From contig NW_022098037.1 in the NCBI RefSeq assembly GCF_002288925.2, positions 6,985,524-7,049,523 of the forward strand: a DNA stretch of 64,000 nucleotides, in the 5' to 3' direction. The notes under the pieces are model-generated. The model was given only the letters and a program-made list of their open reading frames with translations, made no database searches and was not told the origin of the DNA. Source of the DNA: Delphinapterus leucas (Eukaryota; Chordata; Mammalia; Artiodactyla; Monodontidae). Of the stretch, positions 37,986-47,815 are shown in pieces; position 1 is the stretch's first letter; each line of letters begins with the position of its first letter. The translations under genes and the position numbers were made by a program.

Positions 37986-39376
37986 GGGACTACCTGTGGA
38001 GAGACAGCATGAAGTTTTCTCAGTACCAGCTATTCAGGGACTTTTGTTTAACCACCAAGAACATTTCTTTACTTGCTTGCATTATGACTCAGTTCCTGTT
38101 AATACTGACTGAGCATCCAACCACAACGAAGATGCTGTGAGAAGGGGGCAGGCAGTAGGTGGTGGGAACATGATAGAGAGAGGGCTCCTGTGCCACACCA
38201 ATCTTTGGTGGGATTTTGAGATTAGCTCTCCCACAGCCACGCGTGACCCTTGAAGGGGAGCACCGAAATGGCTAAGGATGCCATGGGGCAGTGAGGCTGG
38301 GGGCTGGGGGCCTTTGAGTATGATTAAGGCCCTGGTGGCTGTGAGGTGTGGTTTCTTAGGACTCTGAACTTAGTATCTTTTGCTTCTGATTGGTGCAGTA
38401 AGATGGACCTGGGGTTAGAAACAACTTCTCTCTACTTGCCAAGGAGGCAATCATGGTGGGGTGCAGAGGCCACTTAGGCTTCCCCCAGGCTGAGTAACAG
38501 AAGTCCTCGGTGCTCACACTTGTCAGACGGATGGGCTTGGCGTCCGACCTCCAGCAGGCGATGTGGTTGGAGGATGTAGAGTTCTCTGAGCCTCCAGCGG
38601 AAGCAGAAGGGTCTCCGGGCTCGGGGTCCCAGGTTCCAGCTCTCTTGCTCATCAGGCTAATGTTAGCACAAGTGATAGGAATGCCTGGAAGACAAAATTC
38701 ACCTTCTTGAACAATCCTGTTGTTTAGGGTCAGCCCAGAGAAGGAAGTTCCGGGTGCCACCCAAGATATCTGATTTAGGGTGAAGAGTGATGTAGTTAGA
38801 GCCGGCCAGCAATTTGACAGCTGCTAACATAACCTTTAACACGCGTATTAAAATGAATACTGAGCTTAGTTCAGTCTGTCATTTCCTCTTAATACTTGAA
38901 AAGCCAGAGTTTTGTTTGAAAGTTCCCTCAAAAGGCTCTAGCGGGTGAATTTATTCTTCCGCTTGACCACACTTGGAACTCTGAAGTCAGAACCACCTTG
39001 AAACTGAAACCAGGAAAATCCCTGGTCTCTCTGGCTGAGAGAAGCAAAGGTATGCTCTGAGGTTTATTAAATAATTACCCAGTTGCTGACATGTTGTAGG
39101 GGAGGGAAGAGCCAAGGTGCTGGCAAGTATGAATAGACATTAGTGAGGATCTTGGGTCACGGGGCTTATAAATGAGGTAGAACATTTTGGTGTTCCCTGA
39201 CCTTTGGCTCAAACCGGGGGATGTGTTCTTTTGAGAAGACTCAGTTAACTAGGCCTTGGTGTGCTCTGTCGTTGTTTTGACTGCCTGAAAGACCACGGTC
39301 AGCTGTGATCCAGTTGATGCTGAAGATACTCAAAAGTCCTTGGCTGTTGGGAGCAGATGCAGCAGTGACTTGAAGA
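37986..39376. other. Intergenic, nothing recognised
   Basis: About 1.4 kb without an assigned repeat. It contains a 134-codon open frame on the - strand (38760-38356) with no family resemblance, listed under findings. Confidence 0.5.
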
Positions 39377-39393
39377 GAAGAAAATGAGAAGTG

Positions 39394-39822
39394 GGGCCTC
39401 CCTGGTGGTGCAGTGGTTAAGGATCCACCTGCCAATGCAGGTGACACGGATTCGAGCCCTGGTCCGGGAAGATCCCACATGCCGCGCAGCAACTAAGCCC
39501 TTGCGCCACAATTACTGAGCCTGCGCTCTAGAGCCTGCGAGCCACAACTACTGAGCCCACGTGCCACAACTACTGAAGGCCGTGTGCCCTAGAGCCCTCG
39601 CACCGCAACTACTGAGTCCACGCCATGTGTTCTAGGGCCCGTGTGCCACAACTACTGAGCCTGCGTGCTGCAACTACTGAAGCCCACGTGCCTAGAGCCT
39701 GTGATCTGCAACAAGAGAAGCCACCGCAATGAGAAGCCCATGCACCTCAACAAAGAGTAGCCCCCGCTCGCCACAACTAGAGAAAGCCCACACGCAGCAA
39801 GGAAGACCCAATGCAGCCAAAA
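39394..39822 (+). mobile_element. CHR SINE, long form with internal expansion
   Basis: GGCCTCCCTGGTGGTGCAGTGG head to GAAGACCCAATGCAGCC. The CCACAACTACTGAGCC-type unit occurs about seven times (usually three or four), giving about 430 bp. Imperfect target copies GAAAATGAGAAGTG and GAAAGTGAGAAGTG flank it. Confidence 0.95.
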
Positions 39823-39839
39823 AAAGAAAGTGAGAAGTG

Positions 39840-40435
39840 AGGGAAAAAACCCGGAATTAATTGGCCATTTCGACTTCCCATCTGCAGCTGGTGTGAATGG
39901 CAGATGAGGGCAGGTTTCCTAATAAATGGCTCTGAGACTAACTCAGTTCAGAGGTTCAGGGAGGGAGGATGATAACTTCCTTCAATACTCCCCAGACTTC
40001 AACCATTTGTGTGTCTCCTTTGCAATTTTTGTCATCCTCTTACTGCAATTTACTGAATATTTTTCACTGACTCACTTTATAACTATTTTTATTTTAAAAA
40101 GAAACTTCTGTTGCTTCTCCTCCTGGACTGCCTGGTTTGGTGAATGGTGTTACCATTCCCTGGGTCACCCAGGGCAGAAACACTCTGCTCCCCAACCCCA
40201 CCTCATGTTCTATTAACTTTATCTCCTATGTACTGGGTTAAAAGATAATTATCATCCAAACCAGGGCATTCTGGGGAATGAAAGAGACATTATTAATAAG
40301 TGAACCAGAAGGAAACTGGGTCTGTCAGAAGCAAACGGGGATATGTGGTTAACCATCTACATGGCCTTGAAACCTCTTCCTCCTCCCCATTCCCACCATC
40401 ACTACCTTATTTATTCATAATTATTTGCCTTCATA
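39840..40435. other. Intergenic, nothing recognised
   Basis: No known repeat or coding sequence. Confidence 0.5.
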
Positions 40436-40439
40436 ATTA

Positions 40440-40655
40440 TTTGCTTGGACTAGTGCAGTAGCTCACTATCGTTTCCTTAATTTCATTCTTGGTCCTTTCC
40501 AACACATCTTACACACTGCACATACACATTTGATATAACAGCCTCTTAAAATCCTTCAGTGGCTCCCCATAACTTCAGGATAAATTTCAAATTCCTTAGT
40601 ATGGCTTACCAGGCTCTTCACAGATCTGTTCCTTTTTATCCTTCCAGCCTGTGAG
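40440..40655 (+). mobile_element. L2 relic
   Basis: AAAATCCTTCAGTGGCTCCCC, AGGATAAATTTCAAATTCC and GTATGGCTTACCAGGCTCTTC match L2 in sense. Confidence 0.75.
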
Positions 40656-40855
40656 CTCATTTATTTATTCATTCATTCAACATTTATTGAGAGTTACTCT
40701 GGGTTGGCACCATGCTAGTCTCTGGAATATAACCATAAATAAGATGGGTTTCTGCCCTCAAGGTATTTATAGTGGAGTGGAGAAACAGCCAAGGAAACAC
40801 TAGAGTTAAAAAAAAAATACAACAAATAACATGCTATGGTGAAGCACTGCCCTCT
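40656..40855 (-). mobile_element. L2 3' end, reverse
   Basis: TTCATTCATTCAACATTTATTG, CACCATGCTAGTCTCTGGA and CCTCAAGGTATTTATAGTGG match L2 in reverse; head-to-head with the preceding L2. Confidence 0.78.
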
Positions 40856-40867
40856 CTGACCTCACAG

Positions 40868-41035
40868 CTCAAAGTGTGTTCCAGGGACCTGGAAGCTTGA
40901 TAGAAACTCAGAATCTTAGGGCCCCAACCCAGACTCACTAAATCCAAACCTGCATTTTAGTAAGACGCTTAGGTGGTTCGAGTTAACGTTAGTTTGCCAA
41001 GCCTGGTCTGTGGGACCATGCTAGTTGAAGAGTTT
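40868..41035 (+). mobile_element. MER5A-like relic
   Basis: CAAAGTGTGTTCCAGGGACC, TAGAAACTCAGAATCTTAGG and GCCCCAACCCAGACTCAC match MER5A. Confidence 0.75.
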
Positions 41036-41332
41036 GGTTCAGATCCCTAGGGATGGTCATGCCTGGAGGGAGACTTGGAGGAGGAGATAGAGTTTGCTAA
41101 ATGAAGGCAAGGTGGGAAAAGAGATTCACCTGTGCTGTGGAACAGAGGCAAGAGAGCTTATGCTGTTTGGTGGGAATTACAAGTTTTTAAGTATCTGGGG
41201 ACATGGGTTTCAGGTGGGAGCCTCACCTAACTCAGAGATACCTTTTTCAAAGAAAAAAAATGATCAACCTCAGCACCTTCATTTCTTCTTTGAGCTCATC
41301 TGGAAATGATGATTTAGAACGAATACTTAGAG

Positions 41333-41353
41333 ACAGACAGACAGACAGACAGT
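41333..41353. repeat. (GACA)n microsatellite
   Basis: Five GACA units. Confidence 0.95.
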
Positions 41354-41354
41354 A

Positions 41355-41578
41355 GAATAGGAGTGACCAGGAGCTGGAGGGAGGGGAGAATGGGGAGTTA
41401 CTGTTTAATGGGTACAGTGTATATGTTTTGAGATGATGAAAAAGTTCCGGAAATGGATAGTGGTGGTGGTTACACAGCACTGTGAATGTGCTTAATGCCA
41501 CTAAAACCGTATGCTTCAAAATGGTGAAAGTGGCAAATTCTTATGTTATATATATTTTATCACAATTCTAAAAAAAGG
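41355..41578 (+). mobile_element. Old LINE-1 3' end
   Basis: AAAAGTTCCGGAAATGGATAG, GGTTACACAGCACTGTGAAT and AATGCCACTAAAACCGTATG, ending in ATATTTTATCACAATTC and A run. Confidence 0.75.
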
Positions 41579-41589
41579 AATCAGTACTT

Positions 41590-41790
41590 TGGAGTCAAAG
41601 ACTTGGTTTTCAAGTTCCAGCTTTGATGCTCCAGCAAGTCAGGTAACTTCATGGAACCTCAGTGTCTTCATCTGTAAAATGGGAATAACCATCATACCTG
41701 CCTCATAGTCTTGTCATGAAGATTCACTGGAGCAATGCCCGTAAAGCACCTGGGAGCTCGCTGGGTTTTCCTTATGCCCATTAAAGCTTT
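41590..41790 (+). mobile_element. MIR SINE
   Basis: ATGGAACCTCAGTGTCTTCA, CTGTAAAATGGGAATAACC and ACCTGCCTCATAGTCTTGTC, a well preserved MIR. Confidence 0.85.
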
Positions 41791-41881
41791 AAAAGCATGT
41801 TCTTATCCTTAGCACAATGTCTGGCACAGCTAGCCCTTGGCATCACAGTTATTTTTACCCCTTCCACTTCCTATTTGAGGT

Positions 41882-42047
41882 AGCAGTGGTTTTCAAGTCT
41901 TAGCTGCACATTAGAATCACCTGTAGAGTTTTGTAAACACCCCTATTGCCTGGAGCAACTAAATGAATTTCAGGAATAGAGCAGAAGCATCATTATTCCA
42001 GGTGATTCCACTGTGTGGCCAAGGCTGAGAACTGTACTATAGCAGTG
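41882..42047 (+). mobile_element. MER5A-like relic (first of a pair)
   Basis: AGCAGTGGTTTTCAAGTCTT start and AGGCTGAGAACTGTACTAT end, with CACATTAGAATCACCTG inside. Confidence 0.75.
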
Positions 42048-42160
42048 GTCCACAAACGTTAGTGTGTATCAGAATCACCTGGAGGGCTTGTCAAAACAAT
42101 TCTTGGGTCCCCGCCCCGTCCCCCTCCACCCCGAGTTTCAAGTTTAGTAGATACAGAACA
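42045..42160 (+). mobile_element. MER5A-like relic (second of a pair)
   Basis: GTGGTCCACAAACGTTAGTG, ATCAGAATCACCTGGAGG and GGGTCCCCGCCCCG; it starts where the first ends, in the same orientation. Confidence 0.7.
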
Positions 42161-42480
42161 GCCTTTCACTTTATTCCATCATCTAGGTGGTGGCCCTTTT
42201 TGTTTGCAGTCTACCCACTACTTAACCTCTTCCAGACCCATTACTCAACTGAACTTTTTCTTGAAAACACTTGCCAATAGTTTTCTTCATGCCAATGGTC
42301 TCCATATTCTCCAACTGTGGCCTTAGACACAATTCACCATGTCTCAAAATTCTCCTCCTTTGAATTCAGGGCCACTACTCTGGGTCATGTTTTCCTTATT
42401 TCTCTTTCCTTCTCCTTCCCCCACTTGGAAGTACGGATTCCCATGTGGGACTCCCATGACCATATTCTGGAATTCCTTTA
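42161..42480. other. Intergenic, nothing assigned
   Basis: C/T-rich sequence, possibly a degraded L2, not assigned. Confidence 0.4.
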
Positions 42481-42484
42481 TTTA

Positions 42485-42605
42485 TCCCTTAAAAAGATCA
42501 CAGTCTTAGAAGTGAGACAGACATGGGTTCATATCTTGTACCTGGACAATTTACTCAAACTCTGAGCCTCAATTTCCTTACTAGTGATGATAATAGTGCC
42601 CCTGT
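42485..42605 (+). mobile_element. MIR relic
   Basis: GAGACAGACATGGGTTCATA and TCTGAGCCTCAATTTCCTTA match MIR. Confidence 0.75.
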
Positions 42606-42875
42606 AAATAATACATCCCTGACACATAACACCCAACTATTATAGGGTTTCACCTTTAAGAACATGGTAAAATCTTGACCTTGAAGAGAACTCCAGGAGT
42701 GGTGGGACAAACCCATAGGATGCAGAGGGCAGAGCCAGGGATATCAAAAACACAGTGTGGAAGAATAAAGCCAGGATTTACCAAGGGGCAAGGAAATGGG
42801 CCCAACCAAGGATTTTCCAGGAACGCCTGGGCAGACAGGGAGGTGAGAGATGGGATCTTAGAAAAGGAACTGACC

Positions 42876-43490
42876 ATGAGATTCCCTGTGACTACATTAA
42901 AATGTGAGCCTATGGGCTGGTCCATGCACAGGATGGGGGTTGTTAATAGTGCTATCACGGGCTATGAAATGGCCCCAGAGGACGCCCACAAGGGGATTTC
43001 AACCCCAGCAGTGTGGAATTCAGTCCCTTTGGCAAGAAACAAAGTGATAAAGGACCTGTTACAGTTTGCACCATTTATTACTGTCGTGTGCAAAACATGA
43101 TTCGGGGCATTACACAGAGCTCTTGTTACCACTAGATGAGGTCTCTGAGTGCTGTTTCCCGTTGATGATGTTATTCAGCAGGACGGCTCACATGTTGAAA
43201 TTTGAAACTCCTTGGGTGAAGAATGCCTCTGCAGGCTGTACCAGATGTTGCTTGTGTAGCTCCCCAAGCCCAGAAAGATGAGTTAATCCTTGAAGGAAAT
43301 TATTCTGAACTTGCATCAAACTCAGAGGCTTTGATCCAACAGGCCATGGCAATAAAACGCAAGGCTATCAGAAGAGCTGTGGGTGGTAGTCCTGTCTCTG
43401 AGAAGGGAACAGGGCCACTGGCCCCCGGCTGCATTCCAGATGCAGACAGCCAGGAGCAGAGGCCTCACTTAGTGTGATGTTGTGAAAATC
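42876..43490 (+). pseudogene. RPL9: RPL9 processed pseudogene
   Basis: Retrocopy of the ribosomal protein L9 (uL6) mRNA. The clearest part is at 43223-43400: codons for [26 protein letters not shown] and VSEKGT, matching the remembered L9 C-terminal domain. Upstream, GTGTGCAAAACATGATTCGG (43086) matches the VQNMIKG segment, GAATTCAGTCCCTTTGGCAAG (43015) the VELSLLGK segment, and GGCCCCAGAGGACGCCCAC (42971) the KGPRGTLR segment. There are no introns; several frameshifts, stops and a lost normal stop make it dead. The unbroken 141-codon frame over 42675-43100 is out of the L9 frame. A CHR SINE follows 20 bases after its diverged 3' end. Divergence is greater than in the RPL27A copy. Confidence 0.9.
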
Positions 43491-43512
43491 CTGCACTTTA
43501 AATACATGTAGT

Positions 43513-43894
43513 GGGACTTCCCTGGTGGCGCAGTGGTTAAGAATCTGCCTGCCAATGCAGGGGACATGGGTTTGATCCCTGGTCCGGGAAGATCCCACAT
43601 ACCGCGGAGCAACTAAGCCCGTGAGCCACAACTACCGAGCCTGTGCTCTAGAGCCCGTGAGCCACAACTACTGAGCCCACGGGCCACAACTGCTGAAGCC
43701 CGCGTGCCTAGAGCCCATGCTCCGCAACAAGAGAAGCCACCGCAATGAGAAGCCCACGCACTGCAATGAAGAGTAGCCCCCGCTCGCCGCTACTAGAGAA
43801 AGCCCGTGCGCAGCAACGAAGACCCAGCACAGCCAAAAATAAATAAATTTATAAATGAAATCATATACTCTTTAAAAAAAAACAACCAAAAAAC
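43513..43894 (+). mobile_element. CHR SINE, long form
   Basis: GGGACTTCCCTGGTGGCGCAG head, AAATAAATAAATTTATAAAT tail. Exact 9-bp target copies ACATGTAGT at 43504-43512 and 43895-43903. Confidence 0.97.
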
Positions 43895-43929
43895 ACATGT
43901 AGTCATAAATGAAAACTTCCTCACCCTTT

Positions 43930-44255
43930 AAAGACCCTGCAGGAGTACCACCCTCTCCAAGATGCTTCCCTGGAAGGTTCCAGGCCTCACTGACCCCACT
44001 CACCTTCCTTTACCTTCATTATCCATAGCACGCAGCTTGCCCCTTGATGATTCTCCAAATACAGTCTTCTGCCTTCAGTTGTGTGGTAAGTTTCCAGAGG
44101 TCCTAAACCAAGTCTAGTTTATATTTCTTTGTATCTCTGAATGCCTAGCACTCTAAGAGGCATCGTGGTCATCGTTTCATCCTTAGAATCCAGCATAGTA
44201 CCTGGCACATAGCAGACACTCAGTAAATGAATAAGTGCTTATTAAATGAATGGAA
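43930..44255 (+). mobile_element. L2 3' end
   Basis: GCTTCCCTGGAAGGTTCCAG, AGTACCTGGCACATAGCAGAC and ACTCAGTAAATGAATAAG match L2 in sense. Confidence 0.78.
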
Positions 44256-45266
44256 TTGTTTGTTGATAGCGTAGCTGAACTGGCATGAAAAAACAAATAA
44301 GGGAAGGTGTAACAGGCACCTCTTGTTTTGTTGGCCCAGCACTTCACCCCCTCTCTTCCATAAGTTTCCTCTTTCTTCGCCCCATCCTTATGGTTCCCAC
44401 AGGAGCTGCCATGTTGTTTCATGACTCTGGAGTTATCTGACTTGAACTACTTGAATGAGTCCTTCCCGGGGATTTTTCGACTTGGAACCAGAGAGAATGT
44501 TAAGATAATTTCTTTCTAGTGCCCAAAGCTATGTAGATATACTGGTACATCTGGAAGCTGTTGGCCCCCCTGTTTTTCACCACGTGGAGAAAGGTGATGG
44601 CTAGCTAGAAGGAAGAATGAAACTAAGGAAGCGAGTGAATGAAGGCACAGAGACAAGAAGAATAAAAGAGAAACCTGATGGTCTTGGAGTTCTGTTTCAG
44701 TGGTTCCTGTGCCCCAGGCACATTCCTGTCTTTTGGTTTCACAGATGTCACATTATCCCTTACTATAGTCCCTTCTTTTGCTTAAACGAGCTTGAGTTAG
44801 GTCTCTGTCACTTGTAACCATACAAGTCTCAACTAATACAGAAGTGCCTGCTTCTTGGTAGATACTCCATAAAAAAGAATGGATGAATAAAATCTCATTA
44901 TGTCACGTTATGAAGTTTTGCAAATGGGGTATTTCAAAACTTCCCATCCTTATTTGTGGTTTTAATAAACCCATCTTTGATATCCCTCCCAGAGCTAGCA
45001 CAGTTCTGAATAGAGGGAAGGCACATGGTATACATGCAAGCTGCAATTTCTGGTAGGTTGATTCTTCATTTTTCATTTTCAGTGACTTTTTATCTGTGTG
45101 TGCATTTGCCGAGAATCAGATGCTTGGGGCTGCAATGCCATCTGTACGTGATGGAAGACATTTGTAAGGACTTTTTAAAGTGCACGTAGAGTAATGGGCT
45201 CTGAACAGCAGTTGGGGACTAAATATGAAAACATGAAAGGATATGGTCTTCATGAGCAAGGATGAT
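44256..45266. other. Intergenic, mostly unassigned
   Basis: The stretch about 44600-44850, ending CAAGTCTCAACTAATACAG, looks like the end of an old LTR-type repeat; the family is not clear. No gene seen. Confidence 0.4.
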
Positions 45267-45279
45267 GGAAAAGAGCTTT

Positions 45280-45607
45280 TTTTTTTGGCTGCGAGGGGTC
45301 TTCGTTGCTGTGTGCAGCTTTCTCTAGTTGTGGCAAGCGGGGGCTACTCTTCCTTGCAGTACCTGGGCTTCTCATTGCAGTGGCTTCTCTTGTTGTGGAG
45401 CACAGACTCTAGGCGTGCGGGCTTCAGTAGTTGTGGCGTGCAGGCTCAGTAGTTGTGGCTCACGGGCTCTAGAGCACAGGCTCAGTAGTTGTGGCACATG
45501 GGCTTAGTTGCTCCGCGGCATGTGGGATCTTCCCAGATCAGGGATCAAACCCGTGTCCCCTGCATTGGCAGGTGGATTCTTAACCACTGCGCCACCAGGG
45601 AGGTCCC
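45280..45607 (-). mobile_element. CHR SINE, long form
   Basis: GGCTGCGAGGGGTCTTCGTTG to CCACCAGGGAGGTCCC. Target copies GGAAAAGAGC at 45267 and 45608. Confidence 0.96.
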
Positions 45608-45889
45608 GGAAAAGAGCCTTTGAACAGCTCCATGATAGACAAGATGGTGCTAGAGACTTACTGGCATCCACATTTTCTGAACTTCAAATCCAGGCACATG
45701 GCCCAATGCATAAGAGGGAATTTGTGGGAACAGTGGGAGAACTTATTGGATGTTGCGTCACCAGCTCCGCATCTCTGGTTACCATATTTGTAGAGCTAAT
45801 CTTTAGCATCAAACCCTTCTTTAGACAGACTGGTCTACTTATTGCCACACAAATAGGCCATACGGATTTTATATTTGGCACACTTGCTC

Positions 45890-46315
45890 ACAAAATCCCT
45901 GGTGCCAGATACCTCTCCCTCCCTTACTTCATCTCCTTCTATTCACATCAAACTCATCCTCCAAGGTCCAGCTATCTTATCTTCTCCAGAAATGACTGTT
46001 CTATCTAATCTGTCACATCTGGAATTTCATCATTCATTTTAAGAATGTTAAGTATGTGTGGTATAACTTCATTCATACTCCTCATTCCCATGAAAAACAT
46101 CACTAATTGATATCAGTGCTCTTTCTCTCCAAGGCTGGCAAGAACTTCAGAATTCTTCTCCACATAGCACTTGAGGCAGCCACTGAAGGCCCATGGCAAG
46201 TGACGTGAGACCTAGTTGCTACCTCTGTTCCATTCCCTTATATTGTTATTTGAAGTTTCTGAGTGTGCTTGTCTTCTATCACCAACTGGGCTATTAAGTC
46301 CTTGAGGGCAGGGGC
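45890..46315 (+). mobile_element. L2 relic
   Basis: CATCAAACTCATCCTCCAAGG, TCCAGAAATGACTGTTC and ATTAAGTCCTTGAGGGCAGG follow L2 in sense. 45618-45890 before it is unassigned. Confidence 0.6.
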
Positions 46316-46443
46316 AATAAGAGTAACAAGAATAGCATCATAATAATGTCAATAATCATAATAAGGAAAACAATAATAATAGCAGCAGCAGCAACTATTC
46401 ATTAAACACATGTGCTGGCACTGCACTAACCATTTTACATGTA

Positions 46444-46650
46444 CAGTTGGCCCTCTGTATCCGGGTTCCACATTCGCAGATTCAACCAACCACAGATTTC
46501 AATCTGGCTGGCTGAAATCTGCACGGATGTGGAACCCTGGGTATGGAGTATTTATTTTATATAAGGGACTTGAGCATCTGCAGATTTTGGTATCTGTTGG
46601 GGAGGGGTGGGTGGTGGAACCAATCCCACGTGGATACCAAGGGGCAACTG
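46444..46650. mobile_element. MER2/Tigger-like DNA transposon, internally deleted
   Basis: Starts CAGTTGGCCCTCTGTATCC and ends GGATACCAAGGGGCAACTG: terminal inverted repeats of a TcMar-Tigger element. TA precedes it, and TG (a changed TA) follows. Internal words CGCAGATTCAACCAACCACAG and TATAAGGGACTTGAGCATC fit. At 207 bp it is non-autonomous. Confidence 0.9.
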
Positions 46651-46706
46651 TGTTTTCTAATTTAGTCCTCAACACAATCCCGTGGAGAAGGGATTAGTCA
46701 GGTTTT

Positions 46707-46911
46707 TTTTTTTTTTTTTGTGGTACGCGGGCCTCTCACTGTTGTGGTCTCTCCCATTGCGGAGCACAGGCTCCGGACGCGCAGGCTCAGCGGCCGTGGC
46801 TCACGGGCCCAGCCGCTCCGCGGCATGTGGGATCTTCCCGGACCGGGGCACGAACCCGAGTCCCCTGCATCGGCAGGCGGACTCTCAACCACTGCGCCAC
46901 CAGGGAAGCCC
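46707..46911 (-). mobile_element. CHR SINE, short deletion form
   Basis: Pure T run, GTGGTACGCGGGCCTCTCAC, end CCACCAGGGAAGCCC. Exact 11-bp target copies AGTCAGGTTTT at 46696-46706 and 46912-46922. Confidence 0.97.
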
Positions 46912-47015
46912 AGTCAGGTTTTATAGATAGGGATTCTGAGTCTTTTATTTATTTTACAAATTGAGTTTTTAAAATAAAAATTGTATATATTTTAGGTGTA
47001 CGACATGATGATTTT

Positions 47016-47133
47016 TTTTGTTTTGGCCGCACCACGAGGCATGTGGGATCTTAGTTCCCTGACTAGGGATCGAACCCGTGCCCCCTGCAGTAGAAGTGCG
47101 GAGTCTTGACCACTGGTTGCTAGGGGAAGTCCC
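47016..47133 (-). mobile_element. CHR-1-like SINE
   Basis: GGCCGCACCACGAGGCATG to GGGGAAGTCCC. Target copies ACGACATGATGATTT at 47000 and ACGACAAGATGATTT at 47134. Confidence 0.95.
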
Positions 47134-47592
47134 ACGACAAGATGATTTGATACACATACGTAGTGTATGCAGTAATCATACACTGCAATTAAGCAAATTA
47201 ACATATCTTCTCCCATAGTTAACTTTTTTAGTTATTGTTTTGGTGACAGCACTGAAATTACTCTTAGCAGATTTCCAGTAATCACTATGGTATTCTTAAC
47301 CACATCATGCTGTACATTAGATCTCCAGACTTATTCATCCTCCATAAGTGCAACTTTGTATCCTTTGACCAACATCACCCCATTTCCCCCACCTTCCCAC
47401 CCCTGGTAACCATCATTCTATTCTTTACTTCTATATATTCAACTTTCTTAGATTCCACATATAAGTGAGATCATGCAGTTTTTTTGTCTGTGCCTGGCTT
47501 ATTTCAGTTAGCATAATGTCTTCCAGGCTCATCTATGTTGTTTCAAATGGCAAGATCTCCTTCTTTTTTTTTAAAGCTGAGTAAAATTTCAT

Positions 47593-47595
<3 letters not shown>

Positions 47596-47634
<39 letters not shown>

Positions 47635-47652
47635 CACACACACATACACACC
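47596..47652. repeat. (TA)n(CA)n microsatellite
   Basis: About 17 TA units followed by CA-rich units, inside the LINE-1 relic. Confidence 0.96.
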
Positions 47653-47704
47653 ACAATTTTTTAATCTGCTCATCTGTCAATGGACACTTAAGTTGTTTCC
47701 ATAT

Positions 47705-47815
47705 CTTGAGTTTAAAGACGATAAGTAACTTGTCCAAATGTACACAGCCAGAATGTGGCAGAACCAGAACCTGACCTCCAAACCTTTGCTCTTACCCAAT
47801 GTGCTATATCATCTT
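47705..47815 (-). mobile_element. MIR relic
   Basis: AAGTAACTTGTCCAAATGTAC and CAGCCAGAATGTGGCAGAAC match reverse MIR. Confidence 0.7.

Larger units (their letters stand above)
46395..46940 (-). mobile_element. MIR relic, split by two later insertions
   Basis: The reverse MIR pieces CATTAAACACATGTGCTGG and ACTAACCATTTTACATGTA (46400-46443), TTAGTCCTCAACACAATCCC (46664-46683) and TTATAGATAGGGATTCTGAG (46921-46940) are separated by a MER2-like element and then a CHR SINE. Confidence 0.75.
46955..47705 (-). mobile_element. Old LINE-1 3' end, split by a SINE and (TA)n
   Basis: TATATATTTTAGGTGTACGAC, CACCCCTGGTAACCATCATTC, CACATATAAGTGAGATCATG and AATGTCTTCCAGGCTCATC match a reverse old LINE-1 3' end. 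Confidence 0.88.

Noticed and set aside
42675..43100. 141-codon + strand open frame
   Set aside because: It runs out of frame over the 5' half of the RPL9 retrocopy and has no family resemblance.
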